Below are positions 11,948 to 23,900 of a stretch of DNA of 64,000 nucleotides, piece by piece; the first letter of the stretch is position 1, and each line of letters starts with the position of its first letter. Location: positions 62,001-126,000 of the forward strand of contig JAAKBF010000122.1 in NCBI GenBank assembly GCA_012656075.1, in the 5' to 3' direction. Under the pieces are notes generated by a model that searched no databases, was not told where the DNA came from, and saw only the letters and a list, made by a program, of their open reading frames with translations. The DNA is from Phytophthora hibernalis. Lineage: Eukaryota > Oomycota > Peronosporomycetes > Peronosporales > Peronosporaceae. A program made the position numbers and the translations under genes.

Positions 11948-12008
11948 AAAATAGTTAGGAGTAAAAAATAGCTAGGAGTAAAAAATAGTTAGGAGTAAAA
12001 AATAGTCA
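11948..12008. repeat. 17-bp tandem repeat in divergent promoter
   Basis: About 3.5 copies of a 17-bp unit (taggagtaaaaaatagt, with one t/c difference). It lies in the 318-bp region shared by the RING ligase and CUE-Smr gene starts, ending about 60 bp before ATG 12070. Confidence 0.85.
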
Positions 12009-12069
12009 GTTTTTATGTCTTTTACGCTGGGTTCGTTGTCGCGCTACTTGACGTCGTTGTAACTCTGTC

Positions 12070-14014
12070 ATGCTGGGGTCTCCGTCGACGGCGGACGGCT
12101 CATCTTCTGAGCCTTCGTCTCCTCTTTCCGCTGATATGCTGCGTGCGCTGTCGCTGTCCCGATTAGACGCTGGAGAGGACGAAGCGCAAGTGGACTTAGT
12201 GCTGGAAATGACCGCGACATTCGACGCCGACGGGTTCCAGTGCGCACCGCCAGTGACGCGCCAAGAAGTGCAAACTTCTCTTCAATCGTATGATGGGGAT
12301 GTGTCCCGTGCTGTGGACGAGGTGCTGAGTCTCGTGGCTATTCGGACGCTAAGTCGACAGGAGCAGCAGACACTTGAAGAACATCAAACCCACGCCCACC
12401 TGCAGCTCAGTGAGCTCTGCAGCGGTCTGGGACTGGACAGTGACAGTTCCTTTGTAGTGGCACTGCAGCAGCTGCCTGAACTCGAGCGGGACGACCTGCT
12501 GGCCACCAATGGAACCTTCGTGCAGCAATTATTGCTCAGTCTCGAGGAGGAGGACAGTGATGAGGACAGTGACGAGGACACGCACCCGCTGCAGCAGCTG
12601 CTGGACAGGTATCCGGACTACAAGGTGGACGTGGTGGAGGACGTGCTGGACAGACAAAACTATGACGTGGACAAGGCGGCGGACGCGCTGCACAATTTGC
12701 GGGCGCTGAACCACGTGCAGAGCTACGCGACGGTCGTGAACGCAGACGCGCGGGCGGCAGCGCAGCAACGGGAGTTGGATGTGAACGGACCCAAGGTGGA
12801 GTCAATGGGCCAGTTCCCGCAACTGGGCGCGGTCAGTAAGACCCAGCAGAAGAAGCTCAAGAGACACCAACGCAGACAGCAGAAACTGCAGCAGGCGCCG
12901 CACCAACGACCACCGCCGAAACCTTCGCCTCCGCCCATAGCGTACCCGATGCTGCCGGCGCGGAGACTCGTGGCTAAGGGAAAGGGAAGGTCGCGTACAA
13001 CGCGTGGGATCATCAAGAGGCTCCACACGCACGCCAAGAGTCCGGCATCACGACGCAGCTTAAGCTTGAACGGCTCAAAAAACTGCTGCCCTCCATCGAT
13101 CGTAGCGTCATCGAGACTGTACGCCCTAGTCGCGGATTTGGTCTTCTGGAGGTGGTTGACTGATTGTGTCAGCTTGACGTTGTTTTGTGTGGTGTTGTAC
13201 AGACGTTCTTCTTGAATGGGTCCAACTCGGATGCCACGGAGGCAGCGCTCCGGGAGGTATACAACTTACCACTGGTCAAGAAGCATTTACCGCCACCGAC
13301 TGTGAGTGAGGAAGTGGAGATGGCTGCTGCCGCAGCGGATGCTGAAGAGGAGCTCTCTGCGGCGAAGAGCACGCGCCGATCGCGACGTGCCGAGAACTGG
13401 ACTCTCGTCTCTAGCAAGCATAAGGTCAATGCGGCGAGAGAGACTCTCAGCAATCGCTACTGTGATGTACTGGCATCGTTCAGGCATGGCCAACACGTTC
13501 TTGCCGGTGACCGTATTCGAGAGTGGGTGTTTTACGTTTGCGTTTTAGCGCATTCAATTGGGCCAAGGCTAACAATTTTATGTTTGATGATGCAGGCTGA
13601 GCAAGGCGCGACGCGAACACCGGGAGGCCCAGCGGCAGTGGGCACACGACTTTTCCTGGAGCATGAAGAGCATCTCAAGTGAGTGTGCGCAGATTTTTCC
13701 AACGGCCCCTGTTGCAGTCTTTCATCTAGAATGTGTTTCTGTTTCTGTTTTCCGATAGACACCAGCGCCCGATCGATCTACACGGAATGATCGTCATGGA
13801 GGCTCTATGGGTGGCTCGTGAAGCCATGGAGTACTGCCAGGCTCATCGCATCCGTCGTTGCCTGTTGATTTGCGGTGTAGGCCACCACTCGGTCAATGGC
13901 AAGCCGCGCATCCTTACTGCGCTTCAACTGTCCTTAGACCGGCGTCAGATCGCGTATCGCGAACTACACGGCGTGGTGACGGTGTTCCCCCTCCGTTCGA
14001 CGGATTCAGCGTAG
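12070..14014 (+). CDS. CUE-domain plus Smr-domain protein (N4BP2/Cue2-like), frameshifted
   Basis: Likely RNA-quality-control endonuclease: Smr proteins such as yeast Cue2 cut mRNA at stalled or collided ribosomes. From ATG 12070 there are at least two CUE-like helical regions (residues about 35-95 and 170-215, 'LLDRYPDYKVDVVEDVLDRQ'), then a basic Gln/Pro-rich linker. A further CUE-like stretch follows ('LKKLLPSIDRSVIET' into 'SDATEAALREVY'). Introns are 13119..13202 and 13523..13595, plus about 13679..13758. The C-terminal Smr domain has IDLHGM and the CGVGHHS core (G-x-G-x-H-S). At about 12978-12988 (aagggaaaggg) one base is missing; the last junction is also one base out of phase, as if one A were lost before the donor at 13679. 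Stop at 14014. Confidence 0.83.
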
Positions 14015-14724
14015 GCAAGGGCTTCTGACTGACAATATTTTCTACTGGCTAGGCGCAAGGTATGTCCAGTATGGCGGCGTCTGTGGATTTTATTTCTACC
14101 AGCTATGGCTGAGAGGTGATGCACGTTTACCTGCGTATGGATATTCAACAGGGGGTGTTATGCTTGTCATTTTGATTAATAACTAGTTGGCGTGGCATGT
14201 TGTGGCCAAGTTCTTGTGTGGCGTGCACTCAATTGGCTGTCGGTATTATTCATGGGAGGATGTCTTTACGAGTCCATGTGGCCATGTAAACGCGCGACTA
14301 GGGAACCGTTGAAGCCCAGTAGGTGGAGCGTTCTTCAGTGGCATCGTCTCACGCCACGAAGTCCTGCCCAGTTCAAAGTTTGCAGCTCTTGGGATTGAAC
14401 AATTCTCCAGGGTCGCCCCGCTTCATCATCGCAGTCGTCTTTGTCTTCCCGTTGAGGAACGTACCCGACGCCAGGCCCAGTATTTTTAGTGGGATATTTG
14501 TCGAAAACGGTAACTTGGTTCCAGCGGTCCCAGCGAAATGGGACGCAACAGTTTGAAGATAGCACTCGTGTACGTTGCTCCCCAAGTGCAGCTCCACCTA
14601 TTTTCCCAAGTGGGACCTCATTTTCGAAACTCTCGTCTCGAACTGCAAAGCTTTAGCAGCTACACGGGACCAGTGTGGAGGACGGCTCTGCAATAGCTCA
14701 AGAACAACGTCGGGGCCAGCAAAA
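14015..14724. other. intergenic, nothing recognised
   Basis: About 710 bp between two same-strand genes. A reading frame continues upstream of the PH gene to 14575, but only from a TTG codon, so I treat it as 5' untranslated. No RNA gene or repeat seen. Confidence 0.45.
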
Positions 14725-15744
14725 ATGACGTACACGCGTGCCTTGCGATCACTATCGACCTTCGCATCGGAGTCGGATGTCGACCGCGAGCTCGAACATT
14801 CGTTTCCGCGTTGCCAAGTCACCACACTAGGAGGACAACCGCCGACATGGGCGTCTATGACGTACGTCGAGACATCTCGAGATCTAGCACCGCTCGAGTC
14901 TGGCAGTTTGGCATTGGAGGACCAGTTCTGCGGTTGGCTATGGATGCGCGGCACCAAACTCGGACGATGGCGTCACCGGTACTTTTGTCTGGACGGCACC
15001 ATGCTGTCTTACTTCACGAGCTTCCCAGCTGAAGTATTTCTCAAGCAAGCCCAAGCGTCGGTAGCCTCTGCCTGGGCTTCACGCAACCTGTTTCATTTCG
15101 GTGATGGTTGTCAGCCCCGAGGTGTCATGCGAGTAGCGCATATCGACGACACAGACAGGAGCAACCGAGTCGGGTTCAAGGTGTTCGGCGCCTGTGGAAA
15201 GGTCATCGATATTCGGGCGCACGACACTCAAGAGCGCAACCGCTGGCTACGAGCACTGAAGACCCCTGCACGCCGCAAGTCTCGTTCATGGTCGATTGGT
15301 TCAAGTGAAGAGGTGACCGTGCGAATGTCGTCGTTCGACCCTGATGGACTCTGTCGGTTCGACCGACTGTCCATTCCGATCACGAAAAGCGGGTGGATGG
15401 AGAGGAAAAGCTCATTTCTCGGAATTTGGCGACGCCACTTCTTCGTCGTGCAGGGCTCCATGCTCTCGTACTACAACAGTGACAAACCGTACGAGGTGCC
15501 GCGGTGGAGAGGATACGTCGAAGGTGTCAAGGCCCGTCGACGTAGTAGTTCCCTTGCTCTTCCATCAGCAGGGAGAACCAGGTCTCCACCGGCACTGGAA
15601 CTTTTCATCACGTTGGACTCGCCACAGCATCAAGTGCTTCACGTGCGACTTGGCAGTGCCGAAGAAGCTCGTGATTGGCGTCGCATCCTTCGTGCCAATC
15701 TGCCTCATCACCGCAGCGACAACAATTCTACGTTTACGTTCTAG
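14725..15744 (+). CDS. protein with two PH domains
   Basis: Single-exon, 339 residues from ATG 14725, the first ATG in a frame that is open further upstream. PH domain 1 spans about residues 60-180: it starts FCGWLWMRGTKLGRWRHRYF and ends in the diagnostic Trp helix TQERNRWLRAL. PH domain 2 spans about residues 220-330: KSGWMERKSSFLGIWRRHFF to the helix EEARDWRRILRANL. Both open with the W-x-R/K...W+RR+F pattern of phosphoinositide-binding PH domains. An Arg/Ser-rich linker (ARRKSRSWSIGSSEE) joins them. Nothing else is fused, so it is probably an adaptor that binds membrane phosphoinositides. No frameshift. It lies just before the cysteine-rich repeat array. Confidence 0.85.
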   Translation: MTYTRALRSLSTFASESDVDRELEHSFPRCQVTTLGGQPPTWASMTYVETSRDLAPLESGSLALEDQFCGWLWMRGTKLGRWRHRYFCLDGTMLSYFTSFPAEVFLKQAQASVASAWASRNLFHFGDGCQPRGVMRVAHIDDTDRSNRVGFKVFGACGKVIDIRAHDTQERNRWLRALKTPARRKSRSWSIGSSEEVTVRMSSFDPDGLCRFDRLSIPITKSGWMERKSSFLGIWRRHFFVVQGSMLSYYNSDKPYEVPRWRGYVEGVKARRRSSSLALPSAGRTRSPPALELFITLDSPQHQVLHVRLGSAEEARDWRRILRANLPHHRSDNNSTFTF

Positions 15745-15988
15745 GTAAATTCGTGTAACAAGATAATATTGATGAATCAAGACTTTCTCGTCCGGTGATG
15801 AACACGTCCATCTTGGCACAGTGGCATGGTGTGGTATCATCTTTGACGCAAAATCTTACGTAGATATGGACAAGATATGGATGGTTGTCCACGCCCGCCA
15901 TTTCGTCTGCTGCCGCTCCATTCACTCTTGAAATATCTCTCGTTCGGACAAGTGTCGTTCATATCGGGTGAAACTCAACTCAAGAGGC

Positions 15989-18900
15989 ATGAACTTCACC
16001 CGGTTCTGCCGTTTTGCAGGCGCCGGCCTCGCTTTCGTGTTGGCTTCCCATCTTCTGATCGTCGATGGGCTCTCCGCCGTCACCTTCTACGACGACAGCA
16101 TGTGTTCGGGTGTTCCGTCCCTGATCGTATTTTCGACTGACGCATGTCAGCTACCGCCCAATGCTGCAAACACGTCGTGCCAAGCTTATGGAAATTCGTT
16201 TTCGGTGTCGAGCTGCCCTGACGACTACACCGAATTTACAGAGAAAGCATTTGGCCCGAACAACCCGTTCATGATCGAACCGGCATTTTACGGCTCGGGT
16301 TGCAACGCTCAGTACACCAATGCAGGCTCCGCGAATGGCGTGTGTCACACTAACCCTGTTGACAACACCAGCTTCAGGACTGGGCTCAATGACGGTGGTA
16401 GACTCACTTTCATGAAGTTCTTTGACTCCGCGGTCATTGTGCCACGACACTATACAAAAATGAAAACTTCGGATGGCTTACGGTTGGAGGGCTCAACGGA
16501 GCGCCACTAGGGGAACATACTGCTGTTGCCTTGTATGAAGACAACTCATGTGCTGCTCCTGCAGTGTCCGTGGTACTGTCAGCTGGACTAAGCTGTACTC
16601 CACAGAATGATCACTATGACCCACTTTGTGAGGATAACGGTACAAACTCGTCGATTTCCGATTGCACGCATTATCATGCAGGCGGATGGGACGACGTCGG
16701 GGTTATCACGGACGCCTTTGGCAATTATCCTCGTTTGATCGTGGAAAAATATGTATGGTGTGGCTATGTGGATACAATTACCGATGTTATGGTGTACAGG
16801 CTGGACGAGAACTGCTGACGCAGCAGGAACTATGAGCCACAAGCTTACGCTCGGCCGTTCAGTCACAATTACGAAGTACACTGACGCTGATTGCATGGAT
16901 GTAGCCACCGAGATCACGGTGGATCGATATACGATACTATCCGGTTGGTGTGGGAAGGGCGATGTGAAGTTATTTCTTGCGGATGTACAGACCACATTTA
17001 CTGTTGTTGCCATCTACGAGGACAGTACGTGTTCAGGTACACCGTCTCAGATCACATTTACACCCTATCAAATATGAGAACCAGTCGTGCCAATCAGTTG
17101 GTGGTTCCCTGTTCTCGTTGTCTGGGTGCACTAACGACTACTCCGTTTTTGCAACTGCGGCATTTGGTGCGGACAATCCTTTTGTGATCGAGGAGGCATT
17201 CTTTATGGATTGTAGCAATGTTGACATTGCGACTACGTATTTAGCGGACAGTATCTGCACATTGATCTGGATGGCGCTAGTTTCTTAGCTACCTTTACCA
17301 CTTCAGGCGCACTCATTTTCAGAACATTTTTCGGGCCGGCCTGCGCAGACGGAAGAAACACCGCAACACTGACGACATACCAACTCATATCCCCAACGTG
17401 TATGTATGAAAGCTGCGAAAACATGGCGATGTTGTGCTCGCTCGAAGACTGTTTCGCGCGGTGGTGGTGTAGTAGGAAAATTTATCTTGGCGGACTGGGT
17501 GGAACGCCATCTATGGGAAAACACACTGTTGTTGCAGTGTATGGCAACGACTCGTGTTCTTCTCCTGCAGCCTTCGTGACGCTTTCTAGCAAACTGACGT
17601 GTACTCCTCAGAACGATCACTATGCTCCACTGCATTCAATATAATCCAGGCGGTTGGGACGCTATCGGGCTCATCAGCGATGCGTTTGGAGATTATCCAA
17701 ATCTGATAGTGGAGACATACTTGAGTGGGTGGTGTGGATCCGGAGACGCGATTACAGACGTAAAGATCTACAGACTAGACGGATTGTTATCCAAATGCAG
17801 CAGGGACTGAAAGTCACAGACTGATGTTAGGCCATTGGTTTGACCATAATAACGTATGCAGATGCGAGCTGCAGTGAGGTGACTTCTACGGCTACGGTGG
17901 AGCAGTCGATGCTAACTATGAGTGCGTCTGGAAACTGTGTTGATAACGACAAAAAGTTCTTCGTTGTCGATTCACATCCTGTATTCACAGCGGTCGCTGT
18001 CTACAAAGACAGCACGTGCTCCGGTACGCCATCCCAGATCCTTTTTACTCGCGACTTTGGTTGTCAGTCACCATCAAATTCTGAAAACGTACCGTGCCAA
18101 GCTTATGGCAACTCGCTGTATTCAGTGTCTAGTTGCGCCAATGACTACAACAATTTCACTGCGACGGCGTTTGGTGCGAACAACGCATTCGTGATTGAAC
18201 AAGCCTTTTCCAGCTGGTGTGCAAATGCAAATGTTGAGTCTGTGACGGCGTACTCTGCGGACGGCGCCTGCTACATTAACCCTGTCGACTACACCAGCTT
18301 CCGGGCCAGAATCGATTCACAAGGTACTCTCCTTTTTACAAGTATTATGACTCGGCGTGCAAAAGCAACCGGGATGCAGCTACCTTCTACAATACCGACC
18401 TCATGGCTCAGTCGTGTTTATATTACGATTGCAATCTTCTGCCATCGCTTTGCTCGCGCCAACAATGTAACTCCTGGTCTCCCTGCTCAAGAATTATTTC
18501 AGTTGGCGGACCGAGCGGAACAGCACCAACAGGAAAATACGCTACCATCGTCGAATATGAAGATAACTCGTGCTCGATTCCCGCAATTTCCGTGTCATTT
18601 ACAAACGAGCTGAGTTGTACGCCTCAGAACGATCACTACGATCCGGAGTGTGTACAGGATGGCACGGTTTCTGATTGTACGCAATACTATGCAGGAGGCT
18701 GGGATGATATTGGAGTAGTAAGTGAAGCATTTGGCAATTATCCGCATCTCGTGGTGGAGAAATACCTGTGGTGTGGCATGGTGGATACGGTTATGGATGC
18801 TATGGTGTACCGACTTGATGAGAATTGCTATTCCAACGCAGCAGGGAACGAAAGTCACAGACTCACGCTCGGCCGATCGATCACGATCACGACGTATGCA

Positions 18901-20285
18901 GACGCTAATTGCATGGATGTAGTAACTAAGATCACGGTGGATCGATCGACGCTGCTATCAGGTGGATGCGGACCTGGCGACAGGAAATTCCTTCTAGTTA
19001 ACGCACAGAGCGTATTCACCACAACCTCTGTCTACGATGATAGCAAGTGTTCGGGTACTCCATCGCAGATTTCGTTTATACCCGCATTTGGGTGTCAGAA
19101 CTTGCATGATCCAGCAAACGCTCTATGTGAAGCTATTGGGAACTCTCTGTTTTCGATGTCTAGCTGCACCAACGACTACTCTACGTTTGCTATCACGGTA
19201 TTTGGCGTGGATAATCCATTCGTGATTGAGCAAGGATTTCCTAGCTCGGATTGTATGAATGTCGGCCTCATAACAGCGTACTCAGCCGATGACACTTGCC
19301 ACTCTAAGTCGAACGGATACAGGGGCTTTAGGGCCACCTTTGATGCTGCCGGTACACTCATTTTCAGAACGTTTTACGACTCAGTCTGCCAAAACAATCA
19401 AAACTCAGTTACTCTGGGGAAGTACCAACTCATTTCGCCGATGTGTATGGTTGACAACTGTGATGTCATGCCGTTGCTGTGCTCACTTGAAAGCTGCAAC
19501 TATTGGTGGATGTGCAGTAGAAAACTTACAATTGGTGGATTAGACTCTGCTAACGCCTTCAACTCCGCTGTCATGATGTTCGACGACAGTTCATGCGCCC
19601 AAGTTCCCGTTCAGATTGTGATAAAGAAACAACTAACTTGCTCAACAGAAGTTCTATCATGCAAGGCAGTAGCCATGGCAGAAAACACAATGTACCAAAA
19701 CCACGCGTGCATTGAGGACGTAGCTGTGTTCGCCAAGTCACGGTTCAATGACGTACCGTACCTGATCATGGAGAAATACAGAGAAGGAACAAATTGCGAG
19801 AAGCAAAAAGTAGTTGTGGTATACAAAGCCGATGGGTTGTGTCACACTGTCGCCGATGGTACCAGTTTTCGGATCTTGTCGAGCTTCGGCGAGTCGATCA
19901 CATTTGCTTCGTATCCAACAGCATCCTGCAACGATGATGAAGCGGAGGTCATGGCTATTGGAAGCAAGTACATCAACACGGGTGCTTGCTATGATGGAAA
20001 TATGCGGTTGTACAGGAACCTGATTGCTTTACATTCTGCTCCGACTGCAACTAGCTCGACTACGACTTGCCCGACTGCAACTTGCCCGACTGCGACTTGT
20101 CCTACTCAAAGTCCGTCTCCAATTCCTCAAAGTCCAAGTCCAACAGCTCCACCAGACTCGACGCCTTCATTGAATTTCGATCAAAAGACTCGTGAAGAGA
20201 TCATGTTTCCTGAGTGGCTGTGGGAGACAACACCCGCCGAGTATTCGTCAACGCGCAGTCCAAAGTCTGTCAACGAAATGTTTAG
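15989..20285 (+). pseudogene. cysteine-rich tandem-repeat secreted protein, copy A, degraded
   Basis: The first of two tandem copies. ATG 15989 opens a signal peptide (FAGAGLAFVLASHLLIVDG). The body is about four repeats of a unit that is about 345 residues in copy B; the repeat signature ([AT]-x-[YF]-[DE]-D-S-x-C-[SG]) recurs at about 16085, 17010, 17996 and 19028. The 5' half is truly damaged: compared with copy B it lacks roughly 60 codons near 16440, 7 bp at 16813, about 19 bp near 17065, roughly 40 bp near 17630, and other small pieces, several of which shift frame. The 3' half (open from 18403) is nearly identical to copy B and reads into a Thr/Pro/Cys stalk (CPTATCPTATCP) and the shared tail KTREEIMFPEWLWE. 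One base is missing near 20233 relative to B. I call a pseudogene, though the 3' ORF could still be expressed. Confidence 0.75.
17944..19841 (+). repeat. near-identical tract shared with 23091..24987
   Basis: 1.9 kb that matches copy B in every reading frame I compared, with one base length difference (tctccctgctc here, tctcctgctc there, near 18480). Sequence on both sides diverges by many substitutions and indels, so the boundaries are sharp. Confidence 0.85.
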
Positions 20286-20394
20286 TACGTCGTGTATACT
20301 TTCCTTTTCAATAACTTTTCGTTTGTTTCCGTTGAGAGTTGGCAGTTCAAGTACTTCAAATCGTCGCTATGGTCGTTCTTACTAACAGTCGATT

Positions 20395-20790
20395 TCGTTA
20401 TCTCCGCCATACGCGAAGCAGCACCACCCGATACCATGACAGTTGTGACGACAACTACATGTAGTAGAGCCTCAAGGTGTGGTAGGGGTCCCATGAGAAA
20501 GCCATTCACGCATTGTGCGGTGATGGCAGCTACGCGGTTGGAGCAGTTCACTACCGATTTGTCCGTCGTACGAAGCTCCTGTGGGGAGTTTTCTGCCGAA
20601 AGTACGCCAAACTCGAAAGCTCCAGTCGTTGCTGATTTTGTTCAACATGACCCACGCAGTGCCCGCAAGTCGTCACAACGCCCACCAACCAAAATGAGCA
20701 AAATATGAGTGGTGTAACTCTGGAGCATGCCCGGGTGTCAACACGAGAACGATACATCACTATTTTTGAGAGCAAAACGTTAGTCGTCAG
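20395..20790 (-). pseudogene. rearranged remnant of an SVOP-like MFS transporter
   Basis: A stub of the same transporter gene that stands complete at 25523..27529. Read on the minus strand, 20420-20600 matches the last exon ('CSNRVAAITAQ', 'NGFLMGP'), and near 20615 it joins directly to sequence matching the middle of the transporter's exon 3 (around 26765-26870), so several hundred bases including exon 4 are gone. From about 20718 to 20785 the match turns over: the plus strand there reads 'LEHARVSTRERYITI', corresponding to 'LEHVPVSARGRYVTI' of the minus-strand transporter. A piece has therefore been inverted, making a small fold-back. It lies between the two cysteine-rich genes at the same relative position as the intact transporter after copy B. 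Confidence 0.75.
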
Positions 20791-20958
20791 TATTGTCGCT
20801 TCACCGCCCAGTCCGTCAGCGGCATCCGGTGGTTTCATTTGACGCAGACGCTTACGAAGAACTCGACAAGAAGTGGATGGTTGTCCAGGCCCGCCACTTC
20901 GTTCATTTCTGAAATCCCTTACTTTCGGACAAACCTCTTGAAACTCAACTCAAGGCGC

Positions 20959-23900
20959 ATGATCTTCACCCGGTTCCGCACTTTCGCAGGCGCCGGGATC
21001 GCTTTCGTCTTGGCTTCCCAGCTTTTGGGCGTCAATGCGCAAACTACATTTACCACCACTACTTTCTATGAAGACAGTACGTGCTCGGGGCTCCCATCTC
21101 TGATTACATTTTTGCCCAACGAAGGATGCCAAGAAGCAATCGTCTCCGCGCCATGCCAAGCTATTGGAAACTCGCTGTTCAGGGTGTCGAACTGTACCAG
21201 CGACTACGTCAGCTTTGTGACATCGTCATTTGGGGACGATGTCCCGTTCGTGATCGACCAATTCTACACCACTGCGGGGTGTGAAACTATTGGGTACATG
21301 AACGTGTACTTAGCCGATGGTGCCTGTCATTCCCATCCGGAAGCCTCCAGCAGTTTTGGCAGTTTCCAGATTCGGATTCGAGACGATGGATTGTTGGACT
21401 TCGTGCTTTACTTCGACTTGGCCTGTGGAGATGCTTTCTCTATCAGTTATCGAGATGTCGACTACACCTCAGTTTGCCGACATGATTTCTGTGAAATCAT
21501 GTCAGTGATATGCTCGGGAGGAGCGTGTGGTTCCCGTCCTTTTTGGACTTGCGGCAGAACAATGACCGTTGGTGGACCCAAAGGAGCTCTACCACTGAAA
21601 ACTACTGCTGTTGCCTTGTACGAAGGTACCTCGTGTTCGGTCCCTGCAGTCTCCGTGACACTTTCGAGCGAGCTGAGCTGCACGCCTCAGAACGATCACT
21701 ATGATCCGGTGTGTATCCGAGACGATGCTGTATCCACGATTTCCGATTGTATGCAGTATTATGCAGGCGGATGGGACGACGTCGGAATTATCAGCGACGC
21801 ATTTGGCAATTATCCTCACTTGATCGTGGAAATACGCGTGGTGTGGCATGGTTGATACGGTTACGGATGTTCAAGTGTACAGGCTGGACGAGAACTGCTA
21901 CACTAACGCAGCAGGAAATGCGAGCCACAAGATCACGATCGATCGGTCGGTCTCAGTCGCAACATACACTGACGCTAGTTGCATGGATGTAGCCAGCTAT
22001 ATCACGGCGGATCGATCTACAATTCTATCAGGCTGGTGTGCGAACGGAGGCGTTAAGATCTCTCTTGCAAACGCACCGACCGGATTTATTGTTGCGGCCA
22101 TCTACGAGGACAGTACGTGTTCGGGTACACCGTCGCAGATCACATTTACACCCACGATTTGGTGTAATCCAGCCAAATATGAAAACCGACCGTGCCAAGC
22201 TGATCGTAGTTCGCTGTTTTCGTTGTCTGGGTGCACTAACGACTACGCTGTGTTAGCTACGACGGCGTTTGGTGCGGATCATCCATTTGTGATCGAGGAG
22301 GCATTCATTTCGTTTTGGGAGTGCAACAAAGTTGGTTTTGTGAGCGCGTATTCAGCTGACGGCATCTGCCACGTTGATCTGGATGGCTCGAGCTTCTTAG
22401 CTACCATCGACACGGATGGCACGCTTATTCTCCGAACATTTCACGACCGAGAGTGCATCGACGGACGGAGCATTACTACATTGACGAAAGACCAGCTCAT
22501 ATATCCATCGTGCATGTCTGAAAATTGTTTTACCATGACTAAGCTGTGCGCGGTCGAATATTGCTACATGTGGTGGGGGTGTGCTAGAAAGTATTCTGTT
22601 GGGCTGGGCGGTATACCTTCGGCGGCGAAGAAAACTATTGTTGCTGTGTATGAAGATCATTCTTGCTCTAGCCCCGCAGTCTTCGCGACCCTTTCTAATA
22701 AACTGACATGTACTCCTCAGAACAATCACTATGCTCCAATTTGCGCCACTGACGGAACCATGCACTCAGTTTCCGACTGCACTCAATATTATCCAGGGGT
22801 TGGGACGATATCGGGCTCGTCAGCGATGCGTTTGGGGATTTTCCTTATCTGATAGTGGAGACATACTTGAGTGGGTGGTGTGGGTCCGGAGACGCGATTA
22901 CAGACGTAAAGATCTACAGACTAGACGGAAATTGTTATCCAAATGCAGCAGGGACTGAAACCCACAGATTGATGTTAGGCCATTCGTTGACCATAACAAC
23001 GTATGCAGATGCGAGCTGCAGTGATGTGGTTTCTACGACTACAGTGGAGCAGTCGATGCTAACTATGAGTGCGTCTGGAAACTGTGTTGACAACGACAAA
23101 AAGTTCTTCGTTGTCGATTCACATCCTGTATTCACAGCGGTCGCTGTCTACAAAGACAGCACGTGCTCCGGTACGCCATCCCAGATCCTTTTTACTCGCG
23201 ACTTTGGTTGTCAGTCACCATCAAATTCTGAAAACGTACCGTGCCAAGCTTATGGCAACTCGCTGTATTCAGTGTCTAGTTGCGCCAATGACTACAACAA
23301 TTTCACTGCGACGGCGTTTGGTGCGAACAACGCATTCGTGATTGAACAAGCCTTTTCCAGCTGGTGTGCAAATGCAAATGTTGAGTCTGTGACGGCGTAC
23401 TCTGCGGACGGCGCCTGCTACATTAACCCTGTCGACTACACCAGCTTCCGGGCCAGAATCGATTCACAAGGTACTCTCCTTTTTACAAGTATTATGACTC
23501 GGCGTGCAAAAGCAACCGGGATGCAGCTACCTTCTACAATACCGACCTCATGGCTCAGTCGTGTTTATATTACGATTGCAATCTTCTGCCATCGCTTTGC
23601 TCGCGCCAACAATGTAACTCCTGGTCTCCTGCTCAAGAATTATTTCAGTTGGCGGACCGAGCGGAACAGCACCAACAGGAAAATACGCTACCATCGTCGA
23701 ATATGAAGATAACTCGTGCTCGATTCCCGCAATTTCCGTGTCATTTACAAACGAGCTGAGTTGTACGCCTCAGAACGATCACTACGATCCGGAGTGTGTA
23801 CAGGATGGCACGGTTTCTGATTGTACGCAATACTATGCAGGAGGCTGGGATGATATTGGAGTAGTAAGTGAAGCATTTGGCAATTATCCGCATCTCGTGG

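Noticed and set aside
18403..20385. A separate complete gene starting at the ATG at 18403
   Set aside because: The sequence upstream of this ATG codes for the same repeat in the neighbouring frame, and no signal peptide is present; it is the open 3' half of copy A.
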